Source: Aristolochia californica (lineage: Eukaryota; Streptophyta; Magnoliopsida; Piperales; Aristolochiaceae). From it: a stretch of 64,000 bases of DNA. Positions within the stretch are counted from its first letter, which is position 1, and every line of letters begins with the position of its first letter. The stretch covers positions 26,943,137-27,007,136 of the forward strand of contig JARWKL010000014.1 of the NCBI GenBank assembly GCA_029961685.1, given 5' to 3'. Positions 1 through 12,234 of this stretch are shown here, one piece after another. The translations under genes and the position numbers were made by a program. The notes beneath the pieces are model-generated. The model saw nothing but the letters and a program-made list of their open reading frames with translations. It searched no databases and was not told the origin of the DNA.

Positions 1-1900
1 GAAAACGAATGAATCTACACAGGCGCTGAAAAGAAGCAATCGAAAAAGGAAAATCAATATTCTCACAGTTACTTTCTTCCTCAGCTGATCACCTACCGAA
101 ACTGCAAATGTCGGAGTTAAGAAAAGCCGCTCGAGAGAAGAGATTGCGGATTTAGAGTCCGAAATCTCCGCCGATCTCTCCTTCCCTTTTCCGACAGTCC
201 TCTCTTAAAGAGAGGCTAAGAATTGCTATGAAGAGAAGTGCTGCATGAACATGGAGAGCTTCAGAGAGAGAGAGAGAGAGAGGGAATACGACTCTCTATA
301 AAGAGAAAGAGAAAGCTGTCTCAAATGCTGACGCCTTCGCCACCCTCCAATGGTTTTCACTTTATTCGTCCTTTAAAAATTAAAATTCCGGCAATTTATC
401 AGCTATTTTTTATTTGTTCTTTCCAAAGCAAATGTTTAATTTAAAATAGATTAAATTAATAAAAATATAATTTCATTTTGAATTTTTATAATAATTTTAA
501 TGACAAATGAAGGTATATAGTGAATTTTATTTAAATATATTTTAGATTTAAACAATTAATATTTTTTTAATAAGAAAAAAATTTCTAATTTATTTTTTTC
601 AAAATTATCTAGTAGTCCTATTTGAAGCATTGGTTATATTATTACATGACCTTCTTATTTTCTACATGAAATTATAATAAAAAGAAAAGGATTTTACGTC
701 GTGCTCAGGGTTATTAAACACCGTAAAGTCACCAATCCGATAATTTAACCTAGTTCAACTGGGTTATAAGAATTCGTTCAACTTACATTGATGTAGTTTA
801 GTTGTCATAAGTCATAGTTGTTTATATTTAAAAAAAAATTAATACTACATGGGGAGATCCCCCCGCCATCTTGAATGAGGAAAGGGATTAGAGTCCCACC
901 CTTGTAATTTACTTTAGTCGACAAAAGGGAGTGTAGAGGCCCTTCCTATTAGCTAGTTTCTATAATATTGGGGAGAAGGATCTCTACCCACAAAGGTAAG
1001 CACCCCTTACCCTATTTTTATAGAGGAAGAGAGCGGAGATTTTTAATTTTTTTTTTTTTTTTTGGTGGTAGTGGTGGTGGCGGTAGCGGTGGCGGTGGCG
1101 GTGGTGGTGGTGGATGGGTTGGAAAAATAGTTTTTTTTTGGCCAAGGAGAGGGCGAGGGCGAGGGCGAAGGCGAGACCGTCCTATTTTTCAGTCCTGATA
1201 CACCACTTGAACCAACAAATTCAAACAATTAGGTTTTGACCCATTTCAGGGTTTTTGGGTTTTTTAATAAAAAAGGAACCCATATTTTACGTATTGTAGT
1301 AAATATGTGTAATTTTACAATTTCCAGTAGGAAAAAAATTATATATAGATTTAGGGGGCTAACATGGAGATTGCATATATTGTTCATTTCTTTGCCTTCA
1401 TTCTACGGTTCTATTACGTAATGCTCTCTCTCTCTCTGGTTTCAGAGAGAAAAGTAGGATTCAATAATGCATTGGTAGAGAGTTAGTTGAGTAGAGATTA
1501 TCAGAGCTCTCTTTCTCAGCACTTTCTCCTTTTCTATTTCAGCTAACATAAACGATTTCTAATTTCCTTTCACTTCCCACTATTAATATACAAAATAAAT
1601 CTTCTAGGTTATTTTTGTTCGTGCTAAGAGCAAAGGTGAAACGAGAAAAGAAGATGGTTGGCTGCACGTAGTTGAGTGGATTAATGGTGGAAGGAGAGAA
1701 AGAGAGTGGAGAGAACAGGTCACAGCTCAAGGGTTTGTTATGGGAAAACCTGTTTCAGGAATGGCCGTCCTTTTCTTTTTTCCATTTCTTCCCACCAACT
1801 TCCCCTCGCTTTTCTTTCCCCTCTCTCTCTCTCTCTCTCTCTCTCAACATGTACATCCAAAACATCAATATTTGAGTTTCATCTGTATCAAATACTGACA
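1..1900. other. Intergenic sequence without a recognised gene
   Basis: I recognise no protein in this stretch. It is AT-rich, especially 430-840, and carries short CT/GA runs near 268-285, 1421-1438 and 1820-1843, plus a G-rich triplet repeat described separately. Positions 1-240 are less AT-rich and could be the leader of a gene lying to the left on the minus strand, but no splice site or conserved peptide supports that. Confidence 0.5.
1060..1180 (+). repeat. G-rich triplet and hexamer simple repeat
   Basis: After a T run (about 1046-1063) come imperfect GGT/GGC triplets to about 1115, then a GAGGGC hexamer array around 1149-1175. Short glycine-rich or serine/proline-rich open frames over it are products of the repeat and are not called as genes. 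Confidence 0.8.
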
Positions 1901-1919
1901 TTAACGTAGGATAATCACT

Positions 1920-2046
1920 CCAGAGGCGTCTGTCTTGGTATATATAAGGGTTCTGGTCTCTTCCTCCATTTCTGGATCAACCACCAACTGCCATAAACTT
2001 GTTCATTTCAGAAGAGAAAAGAGGTTTTAGATCTTAACAAGGTGAG
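1920..2046 (+). promoter_or_regulatory. Candidate promoter and spliced first exon without a known gene body
   Basis: A TATA-box-like GTATATATAAGGG lies at about 1938-1950. About 30 bases downstream begins a CT-rich leader, and AACAAG|GTGAGT at 2041 reads as a good 5' splice site. CT microsatellites sit upstream, as in many plant promoters. No downstream coding exon and no known miRNA sequence was recognised, so this could be a non-coding transcript, a decayed gene or chance. Confidence 0.3.
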
Positions 2047-4470
2047 TCTTAAAACCCATCTCTCTTCATATCTGTTGATGCCTCTGACAGCCACAAGAAG
2101 AGCAATAAAACCCATCTCTCTTCATCTTCTTATGACAGATTCATAAAAGTTTATTAGCTACAGCTTACCTTGATGATCTCCCTTAGCTTATAGTGAAACG
2201 AGTGGCTGTTCATTCTGCATCAGCTCTATTCTAGTATATTAGATCTTATTTTGCTTAACAATACTTGACAATTCCAGTTTATGAATGTTTTTAATGGGGT
2301 CTGAACTCTCTTTTCACTTCATTCACATCAATTATCAAACAACTGTATATGAAGAGATGACATTCTCAATTCTCATAAGATCTTCTTGATTATTTAAAGA
2401 GCTTAGCATCAAGAGTTTTTTTATATTTATATATATATATTGAAAAGTCTACAAGGATTAATGAATCGAATTGTATCGAATTCAACCACTGCTGAAGTTG
2501 AATCCATACGGAAAATTAGTTAAGCTGCGACCCCGGGGATGCCGTGCTTGTTTCACCATCGATCGATCCATTTACGTGTTCGACCGACTTATTCAATGCC
2601 TGACGTGTAGTTTCCTCATCTTCATTAGGTTAGGGCCACTGCTCTTAAGTTGGTGGGCAAGTCAATTCTATTCATTAAATTGCAATTGAATTGATGCAAT
2701 GCTTATTTTGATAGTAGACTCACCTGGGTAATGTTCCTTAAATGGAAGCTTTCTCCAATGGTCAGACATTTCCTCTGTAAGTCCTTGTTCAGATTTTCCT
2801 GCATGTGCTTCTTCTCCTCCATGTTAGTAACTCCAGCAGAACTTGATCAGGATTGAACTCTCTCTTTTTCTCTCTCTCTCTCTCTCTCTTTCTACCCAAC
2901 TACCTGGATTGAACTCCCAAATTCATGTCTTCCACCACTTACTGTGTAAGAAGAGCTTAACATAAATGGGATAAATGTTCTTCACAAGAAGAGCAAATTT
3001 TGGTTGTTAACCAGTTCTTATCCCTCCATTAACACAGACCAAACTCCAGTGTTCATTCTCTGGCCTGAAAATTAAGGAGATACTCAATATCACAAATCCA
3101 GAATGTTAATCACTAGAAAAGCATATTTAAGAAAGTGCAACTGACCCTTCATCTGATTCCTTGACCTGACTCATTTACTTCAAATGTCTCCATCTTCTGG
3201 TCTTTCATGTGACTGCTTGTAACCTCCTTTGTTTCATTATCTGATTTGGGATTGAGTGGAGGAGATCGCCAGGTAGAACTTCCTCCTTTCAACAGATTGT
3301 GCAAGGAACCTCATTACTTCAACAAGAGATTTTAGGGTTTTTGTGGTAAAAGTTAGAGTAGATTTCACCATTGTTTTTCAAGACGATGTGATTTATCAAG
3401 CAGCTATGACTATATCGAAGGGTTTAGTTAGGCAAAAGAAGGAAGAAAAGAAAGAAAGTCTTCCAAGTTGAAAGCAAAGACGAAGACAAGAGGTCCAGGC
3501 TTTTAGACTAAGTTAAGAATGTGTAGGACGAGGCCTAAATGGTGTTTTTGTTCTCCCCACAGTCACATCTTCAACCCAAAAAAACCCTTGGAATTTCTTT
3601 CTTTTGTAACTAGGATTATCCTACTTTGAATTCAAGCAGTGTATCAATCTTGATCATCTTTATGTGTTCAAGCATTTCAAGCTATTAAACCTAAGAAAAC
3701 GAATTTCTATCATACAACATGAAATTCATAATCATAATGGAAACGGAACCATGAACGCTTACCTCCAGTCACAACGATTAAATTTTTCAGATCGTTAACA
3801 GAAGAGTGTCTCGTCTATTCAGATCTCTAAACTTATACCCTCCAAAGTGGCTTCGATTACATGCTCATGTGATTCCAAATCCTAAAGTTTCACATAAATC
3901 AGGGTGATGGCAGCCATGGCGACAAACCAGAAGCATAAGCCATCTTTTCTGGCCACAAATGGCAGAGTAACATCACAACCACTCGATGTTGAGTCACAAA
4001 AAGATTCCAGATGATTGTCTTCTTTTCTAGTACAGGCCATGGTGTTTACAGCAGAGAATGCAACAATGTCTAAGGATATTAATCTTGGCCCATAATGATG
4101 AAGTGGTTGAACTTTAGAGGGCCTCTCTTTGTAAATGTGTTGAAGATTTTAGGAAGTGGTAACATCATAGCTTTTCTAATGGGTGCTTCAAGATTATACA
4201 GATTTTGACTCATTTACCACTATTATTATCTTTAATTATTAAATATTGTATTTTTTAATTTGCTTAAATTTTAAATATGATCAATTAAATGGGTAAATTT
4301 ATATAAAATATTTATCAAAAAAAATTTTAAAATAAATTACTAGAGAAGAAAATAAATTAATTTTTTAAGTCTTTCATTTCAAATTTTATGGTTAAAATTC
4401 AACCATATGAATATATGGACTTATATTTGTATTCCTTTTTCCCATATGAATATTTCATGGCCGAAACATT
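2047..4470. other. No gene seen
   Basis: I see no conserved protein or RNA gene. A CT microsatellite lies at about 2863-2892. After about 4200 the sequence becomes very AT-rich. Confidence 0.5.
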
Positions 4471-4479
4471 ATATTAAAC

Positions 4480-4830
4480 TTTATGTGTGTTGGTTACAAG
4501 GAAAAAGACTTCTTTTTTGCTAGTGGAAGTAAGAAATTCGCTAGCGGTACTTCTGGCAATGAAAAATTCGTCGAAAAAATTTTGTTTCCCATTTTCGCTA
4601 GTAGACTTTTTCCAGTAAATTTTTGAAATTCGTTGGAATAGTTCAAAAACTAAGCCATCAATTTTCCTAGGTCGCAAGCTGAGAATTAGAATCTCTCCTA
4701 GATAATTAGTAAATTTGTTGGTAAAGATTGAATTTTCTTGCAACAAATTTTTAACTTCGATGGGATATGGTCTATATTTGTAGAAAATATAGTTGTTTTC
4801 TTCTAGCAATTTTACAAATATGCTAGCAGA
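4480..4830. repeat. Repeat-like block with recurring GCTAG motifs
   Basis: GCTAGTGG, CGCTAGCGG, CGCTAGTAG and GCTAGCAG recur together with AAATTCGT/GAAATTCG motifs on both strands over about 350 bp. Blocks of this kind are common inside CACTA- and Mutator-type elements. No terminal inverted repeat was found, so the class is open. A minus-strand open frame of 111 codons across it resembles nothing I know. Confidence 0.35.
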
Positions 4831-5740
4831 AGGTATTTCAAAGTATTTATATAATTTTTATTATTTAAATTATATTTTTCCTTGTTACTTTGAAAGTGAA
4901 ATACAAAGAAAACAATAATATTGATAAAATTATAAATTTATTCATAATCAATTCAATTATAAAATATATGTATATATATATATAAAAAAAATATTAAAAT
5001 GTAAAAAATTACAAACTACGCAAAAAAAAAAAAAAAAAACTACATATAATTTGAGGAGAGGTATGGGGGAGGATATGAAGAAGATAGAGTCCGAGTTTGC
5101 ATCTAAAAAAAGAAGTGACACATCTCATCCTGAAGAGATGACTTCATAGACCTCATCACACCGTAAAGGAGACAGACTTTTTGCTTTCGTTGTTCCCCTA
5201 TTGGTAGTCACCACTTAAGAACACTTATTAAGGAAAATTTCACAAATAAGCTCTATTAGTTGAAATTTTGCACTTAATAGAGATTCAAGCTCTCTTTAAG
5301 CCTAATTTATTAGCTAGTTACACAAGTCAATCTATCCCAAAGATTATACAAGTAGATTATAGCTTTGGTAAGTTTTTTTCCTTATATTCTAGTTCTAGAA
5401 CACCTTCAAAAGAATAAATCGAAAACACACAAAAGAAAGAAAAACTTACACCATTTTGAATGGAGAGACGCCCTTCTCTCAAGAGTTCCAAGTCTTCAAT
5501 CTTTTTTAGCACAAAAGTTGAAGTTTGGAGCTTGACTATTTGGAATACTGAGTGATTTGAGATAGGTATGCAATTTTTGCCAACTATATAGCTCTTTTTC
5601 TCTCAAAATGGATTTGCATGAAAATTTCAAATAAATAGGCTTTTTGAGTGCTTTGAATTTCCAATAAATACCCCAACGATTTTGGATGATTATTTATAAG
5701 TTTTTCAGCCAAACTACTCACTTTTTCCTAGTTACAAACA
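4831..5740. other. No gene seen
   Basis: AT-rich sequence with a short TA run at 4969-4984 and an A run at about 5023-5039. No conserved peptide recognised. Confidence 0.5.
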
Positions 5741-5749
5741 AACTGCAAA

Positions 5750-6085
5750 AAGTGTTGATCGATCATTGGAAAAATATGATCAATCAACCATGTGTAACAA
5801 CGATATTTTTTAGTTTTCCCAAGTTCGTTGATTGATGAGGGCATCAATCAATGAGTTTTCAATATTTAAAAAAACTCATTGATTGATCAACCCATTTTGG
5901 TTGATCGATCATGCTCTATAGTATTGGTTTTGCAGTTTTGGATGACTAATCACACAATAGAGTATAATCAATCATGCTTTATAACTTCACTAGTAGCATT
6001 TTGTATGATCAATCATGCCAAATTCAATGATTGATCATACTTTATAGGCTCTATCATACTACATTTGGGATGATTGATCAAGTTC
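5750..6085. repeat. Cluster of GATTGATC-type palindromic motifs
   Basis: GATCGATC, GATCAATC, GATTGATC and close variants occur more than ten times in about 330 bp, in both orientations. They can pair with one another over many registers. The block has no coding potential I can see. Confidence 0.6.
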
Positions 6086-6766
6086 ATGAAGAAGCATGAC
6101 AAAAACAAGATTAAGGGTTTTTGCAAGTTTAAATTTTTTTAGGCATCATTCAAACATGGTTTTAAAAACTATATGCCATTAAGCTCAAATGCTTTTGTGT
6201 ACCTTAGAATTGAAGTGTGGTCATTGTCTTCGTACATGGCTAAAACTCTTGAGATATTTCTAAAACATTTTGACTCTAGTCTTCAATTCTTCAATTTTTA
6301 ATCATAGGTGCTTCTTCAAGATAACTTGACATGTCGTATAGCTTGAGGTCTTGCATTGAATTTGTTGATTTTTTTGTATAGACCTTGATCATGTGTCTCT
6401 TTAAGGAAATGCATATAAAACACTAGAGTTGCAAATATTAGCATAATTATGGTTAAATTTTGTTAACCATAATATTTGGGAGCCATTGATTCAGAAAATT
6501 AGAAAGACAAATGTGGTGCTTGCAAGTGGGACAATGATTGGTGTGCATACTAACTACACTGCCAACTCCCTAGTTACCAAATAACGAACGCAACAACCGA
6601 GTGTTATAACTTAAAATTACTTCCAAGTGGGACAATAATATTTTTGTTTGTATTTTTTTTTTATATTAATATAATTAATAATTATTTTTCTTATTTTAAT
6701 ATTAGAAAAATTAAATAAAACTATCAATGTATTCTATTAATAATTTTTTTATAGGCATTTTTCGTT

Positions 6767-6896
6767 GTGAACACGACCACAAGTACTTCACACTCTACTA
6801 GAGTTCCTTCACCGAGAAGAAAGAGCTTCCCCCGTCTCACCGTTGCCGAGGAGCCTCCCTCACTGGACGTTCCTCTGTCCCTTCACCGTAATACAG
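6767..6896 (+). other. Candidate 5' untranslated exon upstream of the PAC3-like gene
   Basis: The AT-rich sequence of 6600-6750 gives way abruptly to a balanced C-rich stretch that ends in ATACAG|GTAAAT, a good donor. It looks like a plant leader exon. Its open frame would hit a stop soon after splicing to the exon at 9729, so I read it as untranslated. Linking it to the gene whose coding starts at 16462 is inference from strand and order only. Confidence 0.35.
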
Positions 6897-7169
6897 GTAA
6901 ATCTCTCCACCCGCATTCCCCTGTCCTCTTCATATTAGAATTCGCAGAAACTTGAGACAATATTGTGCCCATAAACTCATTAAAACGTGTTATTCCGCTG
7001 TTCTTCTTCATCGGTCACCCGCGAGAAGAGAACTTTTTTTCTGATTTGCTTGCTTATTTCATTGTCAGGGACGGTTTTATTGCTACTGAAGTGTTATACT
7101 TGTATACACGTTGAAATCTATTTCAGGTTCAAATTTATGCTCTAGTCGACTATTGCTTTTATTTTTCTC

Positions 7170-7310
7170 CTTGTTTTTTTTAAAATATTAATTACACAAG
7201 CGGACACCCCCTTACCCTCGGAACTCAAGACCACACACTTACAACCTCCCCATGTGATCATTGACCCAAAGGCCCAAGGCCACCTTTGGCTGGTGGTATT
7301 AGAATACACT
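7170..7310 (-). repeat. SINE-like repeat, copy 1
   Basis: Read on the minus strand, a pol III A-box-like TGGGTCAATG lies within 7248-7268 and a B-box-like GGTCTTGAGTTCCGAGGG at 7215-7232, followed by an A-rich tail (T run at about 7176-7183 on the plus strand). The same two blocks in the same order recur at 24.8 kb and 46.65 kb, which shows a dispersed family. Confidence 0.45.
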
Positions 7311-7844
7311 TTTATCTCTCTTGTTTTCTTTGTCGACTTGTTCAGATTCCAGAGGAACCAAGAACTCCCGACTTTCTGAGGAAAAGGTAGAGCTAGCAAT
7401 CTTGCATTTGTAGGTCTGAATTTGTCTCTATTGGATTTTGTTTAGCTTTACTTCTAATTGGAAAACTCCGTTTTCAACTAAAACTATTTGACTTCTTCAA
7501 AGTTATGGTTGAAACCATTTATGATGTTTGCATTTTTGGTCATAGTATTGCACTTTTTAGGCTAGAAGTCAGCCCTCCAATATCCATCGTGATAGGCTCA
7601 GTGGAACTCCTCTTTCCCTTGATCAAGTAATAAATTAGAGAAGGGAATGATCTAGTTATTCCAATGTGTTTATCTTAATTTCAAGGAACTGGCACTAATT
7701 CAGTCAAACATGTATGAATGTCTTCAGTTTCCCAACCCATCATTCATGTCCCAAATAAAAACCTAAGAAAGCAGCACAGGAGAAGCTGAGACATCTTGTG
7801 CTCCTTTGCTTTTCTCTTACACTTTCTAACCTTTTTTCATAATT

Positions 7845-7911
7845 CTTTTTTTGAAAAAAAGTGAGAATTTCATTAAAGAGAGATGTTACACAAAATACAA
7901 AAAGAACTCTT
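7845..7911 (-). mobile_element. 67 bp remnant of a 5'-truncated LINE with target duplication
   Basis: The insert starts with a T run and reads TTTCATTAAAGAG nearby. The same motif follows the T run of the larger LINE at 40.73 kb, so this is the last few dozen bases of a minus-strand LINE. It is bracketed by an exact 14 bp direct repeat, CTTTTTTCATAATT, at 7831-7844 and 7912-7925, the hallmark of target-primed reverse transcription. Confidence 0.7.
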
Positions 7912-8433
7912 CTTTTTTCATAATTGTATGGGTATCATCCTCTCTAAACACTTCTTAAGAACTCTTTGTATAGCTGCTGATCTTGAATAAGAAGAGGATC
8001 AATACAAGCCCTCTCTCAGGAAATGAACAGCTCACAAACTAATGGTTTGAGCTTATTAATAGAGTCAAAAATTGCGAAAGAAAAAGCTGGTTGAGGCACA
8101 TTAAGTCAAACACAGAGAGGAACAAAAAGGAAACAGTTTTATTGGGGTTTTAAGCTCCTTCTCCATTAGACATATGTTTAATTTGTTACTTGCAAATCAC
8201 TACAGACTGGGTAGGTCCCATAGATTAGCAGACATTTCCTTAAAAATTTCTGGCTTTTGATTGAATAATTTCTCCAACCACCATGATGTCCCCAAATGGC
8301 AGCCTTCCAACTTAACTCTAGCTTATGATAAATAAATGACTAAACTACCTTTGCAAATCAATTAACCCCAAATTAATCATGAAGTAAAGAAATCCTTATT
8401 TTTTTAAAAAAGGAAGTAAAGATATCCTTAGCT

Positions 8434-8521
8434 TGCTAACTCAAATTAGTAATTTCCCTGTTTACACTGACTTAAACTGCTAACTCAAATTAGTAATTTC
8501 CCTGTTTACACTGACTTAAAC
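8434..8521 (+). repeat. Perfect 44 bp tandem duplication
   Basis: Two adjacent copies (8434-8477 and 8478-8521), each beginning TGCTAACTC and ending GACTTAAAC, are identical by eye. That points to a recent duplication. Confidence 0.9.
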
Positions 8522-9128
8522 AGCGGTGGATCTGCCTATGAAGGTGAGCAAGAATGGTGCCTCTGTGCATGCAAGTATTCTATTCTATGCCTTCAACTTT
8601 AGCTGTCCAATGCCATATTGAGTCTATCTTGTAACCATCTCGTGCTTTCTTATTCATGCATTTCTGACTCAATTATTTTCAAATTTTCTGCTATATGCCT
8701 AGATGACACTTGCACTCGATCCTTGGGATTCTGTAGTCCCATTCATTCATGATCCCTTCTCAATCATTGGCCCAATTTGATGATGAAAATGCCAGTCTAT
8801 AATAGCCATGCAATTGCTGAGTCTGACCTCACCAGCAAATCGTCCAGAATTGAAATATTGAATGAAGCTCTCTGGATCTAGTGGCTGCTTCTTGTATGTG
8901 TTGTGCAAAGGAGGAAAGAAAATTCTAAGCCACAATGCCACCAAGTGAATAAAATGTTCTTTTAATAAATCAAAAGTGGTCTGAGTTAGCAAAAAAAATC
9001 ATATAACAGAAAAGCTTGACAGTAGGAAATGTTACAAAGGAGTTAAATTATAGTTTTGCCCCAACATATCCTCCATCTACAGCCTACATCAAATGATTCC
9101 TTTCAATTATCCAAAACGGTTATCAGAT

Positions 9129-9156
9129 GTGAGAGAGAGAGAGAGAGAGAGAGAGA
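9129..9156 (+). repeat. GA microsatellite
   Basis: An uninterrupted GA dinucleotide run of about 13 units. Confidence 0.9.
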
Positions 9157-9380
9157 TGTGGTTTGTTTCATAGCTTTCTCATCTTTATGTTAATTGGTTT
9201 GTTTTTTAAAGCTTTTTTAATTTTCTTCTCTACTTTCTATGTGGGTCATAGTTCTATTTTCTCTATCTATTTTTTTTCTACCAAACCAGATGAAGGAAAC
9301 TTCATTTCATTTTTTTTTATTTTCACTTCCTCTTTCTTTTCTTTTTTTCCCACTTTCTACATTCATACATACATACACAC

Positions 9381-9385
<5 letters not shown>

Positions 9386-9421
<36 letters not shown>
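9386..9421 (+). repeat. TA microsatellite
   Basis: An uninterrupted AT run following an ATAC-rich stretch. Tyrosine/isoleucine-rich frames over it are artefacts. Confidence 0.9.
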
Positions 9422-9423
<2 letters not shown>

Positions 9424-9728
9424 AGGGTGATTTTTATACCCTAAAGATGTACTTTTTTATATAATTGTGTGTAAATTTAAAATTCAAGTGGAAGAGAGGG
9501 GATACTTAACATGTTATTTTAATTTAAAGTTGAGATGGAAGATGACGTCATGCCTCTTCATTTCACTTAAACATTCTTTAAGAAGAATGGAATCCCATTC
9601 CTTGTATGGAACTTTCATCTTGTTTATTTATTTATTTATTTTAGGTGTAAACAGGGTGGTTATTTTTTCTAAGTAATGTAGTTTCTATTTTCTGTCTGCG
9701 CTTGAATATGTTTGGGCATTTTTTGTAG

Positions 9729-9780
9729 GAAATTGATTGCCTCTCCTAACATTCAACCTGTGCACTCCAAGGGTGATAAG
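9729..9780 (+). other. Candidate untranslated exon of the PAC3-like gene
   Basis: This 52 bp block is bounded by TTTTGTAG on the left and AAG|GTAATT on the right, a good acceptor and donor. If it is spliced to the acceptor at 16438, in-frame TGA and TAA codons fall just before the junction. The ATG at 16462 would then be the first usable start. Membership of the gene is inferred. Confidence 0.3.
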
Positions 9781-9976
9781 GTAATTGATAATATATTTTT
9801 TTAATACAACTAATAGTTATTTTATTGCAGAGTTGTGCCTTTAATTTTTTTATAAATATGAATAATTTTTATTCTATTGCTGAGTTAGGAAGGCCCTTCT
9901 TCTCATACAAAAGCATGGGATTCTGCATCCAAAATAGCTTTTCATCATATGAATACCTACACTAGATGATACGTCT

Positions 9977-10416
9977 TGTTGAATTTATGAAAAAGTGAAA
10001 TACTTTATTAACCTCAATAACTTGTTGTAATCAGAGTACATGAACCTCTATTTATAATAGAGGAAGGTAGTAGAGTCCAATTACAATAAAACTATCCTTA
10101 TCCCAATTACACCCAAACTCTAACACTTAAGGTAAGTCCTAACATAATTAGGTAACTCAATATTGATAAAAGACAAATATAACTTAAAATAAAACTCTTC
10201 TTGGTCGTGACCCTAAGATAAAGATACTTTTGTGAGTCCTTCTTGATCTTCCAACTGATGTGATAAGGATGCCAACTCTTGGTAATCATTGTGGGTCCTA
10301 CTTCTTATGGGCTTTGGCCCATCTTGTGGGCCTTCCTTAGTCATGTGGCCCATCTTATAATAATCTTACATATGTGGGCCTTCCTTGGTCGTTTGGGCTT
10401 GATCTTATTTTCAACA
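9977..10416 (-). repeat. Left LTR (3' LTR) of the copia-type element
   Basis: 440 bp, TGTTGAA...TCAACA, nearly identical to the copy at 12235-12674. Confidence 0.92.
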
Positions 10417-10786
10417 CTCCCCCTCAAGCTGGGGGTGAGAGAACAACATGAACTCCCAGCTTGCTACAAATGATGTATAAAATATTTTTGTATAAAATGG
10501 CACATCTTCCAACATTCCCCCTCACGCTGTTGCGTCCTTCCATGAGGCCCTGCGACATTATAAGTGAGAGTAAAAATCACTCCTAGCCGGTAAGCCATTG
10601 CTTCTTACTCCAGTCTTAATGCTGGATGTAGGGCACACTCCACTGTTATCGGTAGTGTGTCTATCGGCATTGCTCTGAAGTGTCCACCACCGTGTCCCTT
10701 CACAGGACAACAACTCTCTAGTGGTAGGAAACATAAAAGCTATTACAAGGGGGGGGGGGGGGATAACATAGATGTAATCATAAGTT

Positions 10787-10896
10787 CCTCCGTCATGGAC
10801 TTCCAACCACAAATAATTTTCATCTTTTTGACGGGGATGAAGTTCCTTCGTCGTGGACTCCCAACCACAAACAATTTTGATCTTTTTGACGGGGTA
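10787..10896 (-). repeat. Tandem duplication inside the copia-type element
   Basis: Two copies of about 55 bp, each ending CTTTTTGACGGGG, lie head to tail just after a run of G (10750-10762). Confidence 0.75.
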
Positions 10897-11629
10897 AAAT
10901 AAATGATGACATGAGGCTACCTCTTATTCAATAATAATGTCTCCAAAGAGACATAATAGCTGCAGCTGAATATAACACGACCATCTTCCAACACATATAA
11001 CACGAACCAAATAGTAAACTTTGTCAAAGAACCATGAAATAATCCGATATAAAAAATTTCTTCTTTGCTGCACAAGCTTTATCTTTTGTGCTCCCCCTTT
11101 CTTGAATATTTTGGTCACATAAACTTATCCACAACATAAAGAATAAAATACCTCTTTCTTGTTCTTCTTCTACTTCTCCCCCTCAAGTTGGGAGGTAATG
11201 GCAATGATCCCAGCTTGAACCAAATATCATAGATGTAGCAATAAACCCAAATAACAGAGATTTATAAATAAGCCCTCAAACCAGGGAGAAGTGAGATATT
11301 TTCCTGATCAACTCAAAAAGTGACGCAAAACAATTAACATAAATTCGAATTTTTCAATACAACAAAATACCAGCATGACCTTCTTCCAATTCGAATATAT
11401 CTTTCAATATAGATCAGATTGGCATGAAATTTTTTCCTTCTGAAAGTAGACTGAAATAAATTTCATCCAAGTATAACATCTCTTCATAAAATATAATTAT
11501 CAGAAGATAAATAATCTGATAGGTTTTGGTCTCTTTCATCTTGCCGAACTAAGTTCTGTTTCTCCTGTTTTTCCAGAACGACCATAGACTCTTCCAAGAT
11601 CAATATCTCCTTAAATCATACCGAAAATT

Positions 11630-11995
11630 GGTTGAATAGGTCAGAAAATAGACTTACATACCTTTATCTTGATATATAATTATCCATATAAAGTCTCTTT
11701 CTTGATAGCTTAAAATACCTCGGAAGTTGAGGCTTTCTGCTGCCGCTCGAACCTCTTTTTCAATCTGACTTTTGCTGCTTCAAATATCGATTTCTCTTTG
11801 TACATAACTCAGATAAAAAATTGGTTGAATAGGTAAAAGAATAGACTTACATATCTTTCGTTTGATATATATTTCTCCATATAAAGTCTAGTTCTTGATA
11901 GCTAAAAATACCTCAGAATCTGAAGATTGCTGCTGTTGCTCGAACCTTTTCGCAATTTGACCTTCGCTCATTCAAATATCGATATCTCTCTGTAG
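11630..11995 (-). repeat. Two-copy ~185 bp tandem repeat inside the copia-type element
   Basis: GGTTGAATAGGT, TAGACTTACATA, CCATATAAAGTCT, CTTGATAGCT and GCTCGAACCT occur in the same order in both halves, around 11630-11815 and 11816-11995. A degenerate third part continues to about 12075. The interior seems to have grown by duplication. Confidence 0.75.
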
Positions 11996-12234
11996 ATAAC
12001 TCCAATTGGAACAAATCGTTATTCTTGGAAAGTAGACTCAAATATCTTTCCGTTAATATATAACTTGCAATATGAAAAACTATGTATAGAGGTGAAAATC
12101 GCAACGAAAACTACGGGTGTTGGGACTGAAAAAAATAACTACGAACCTACACTTAGGGTTTAGGGTTTAGAGAAAAGGATCACATTACCTCCGTGAGTTG
12201 ACCAAGTCAACTCACAGACCCTGCTTTGATACCA

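Noticed and set aside
1900..2900. Possible microRNA precursor after the TATA box
   Set aside because: Compared by memory with common plant microRNAs (156, 159, 160, 164, 166, 167, 169, 171, 172, 319, 390, 393-399); none matches.
6767..6955. 62-codon frame as a coding gene start
   Set aside because: It runs through a good splice donor and closes at once if spliced to 9729; better read as untranslated leader.
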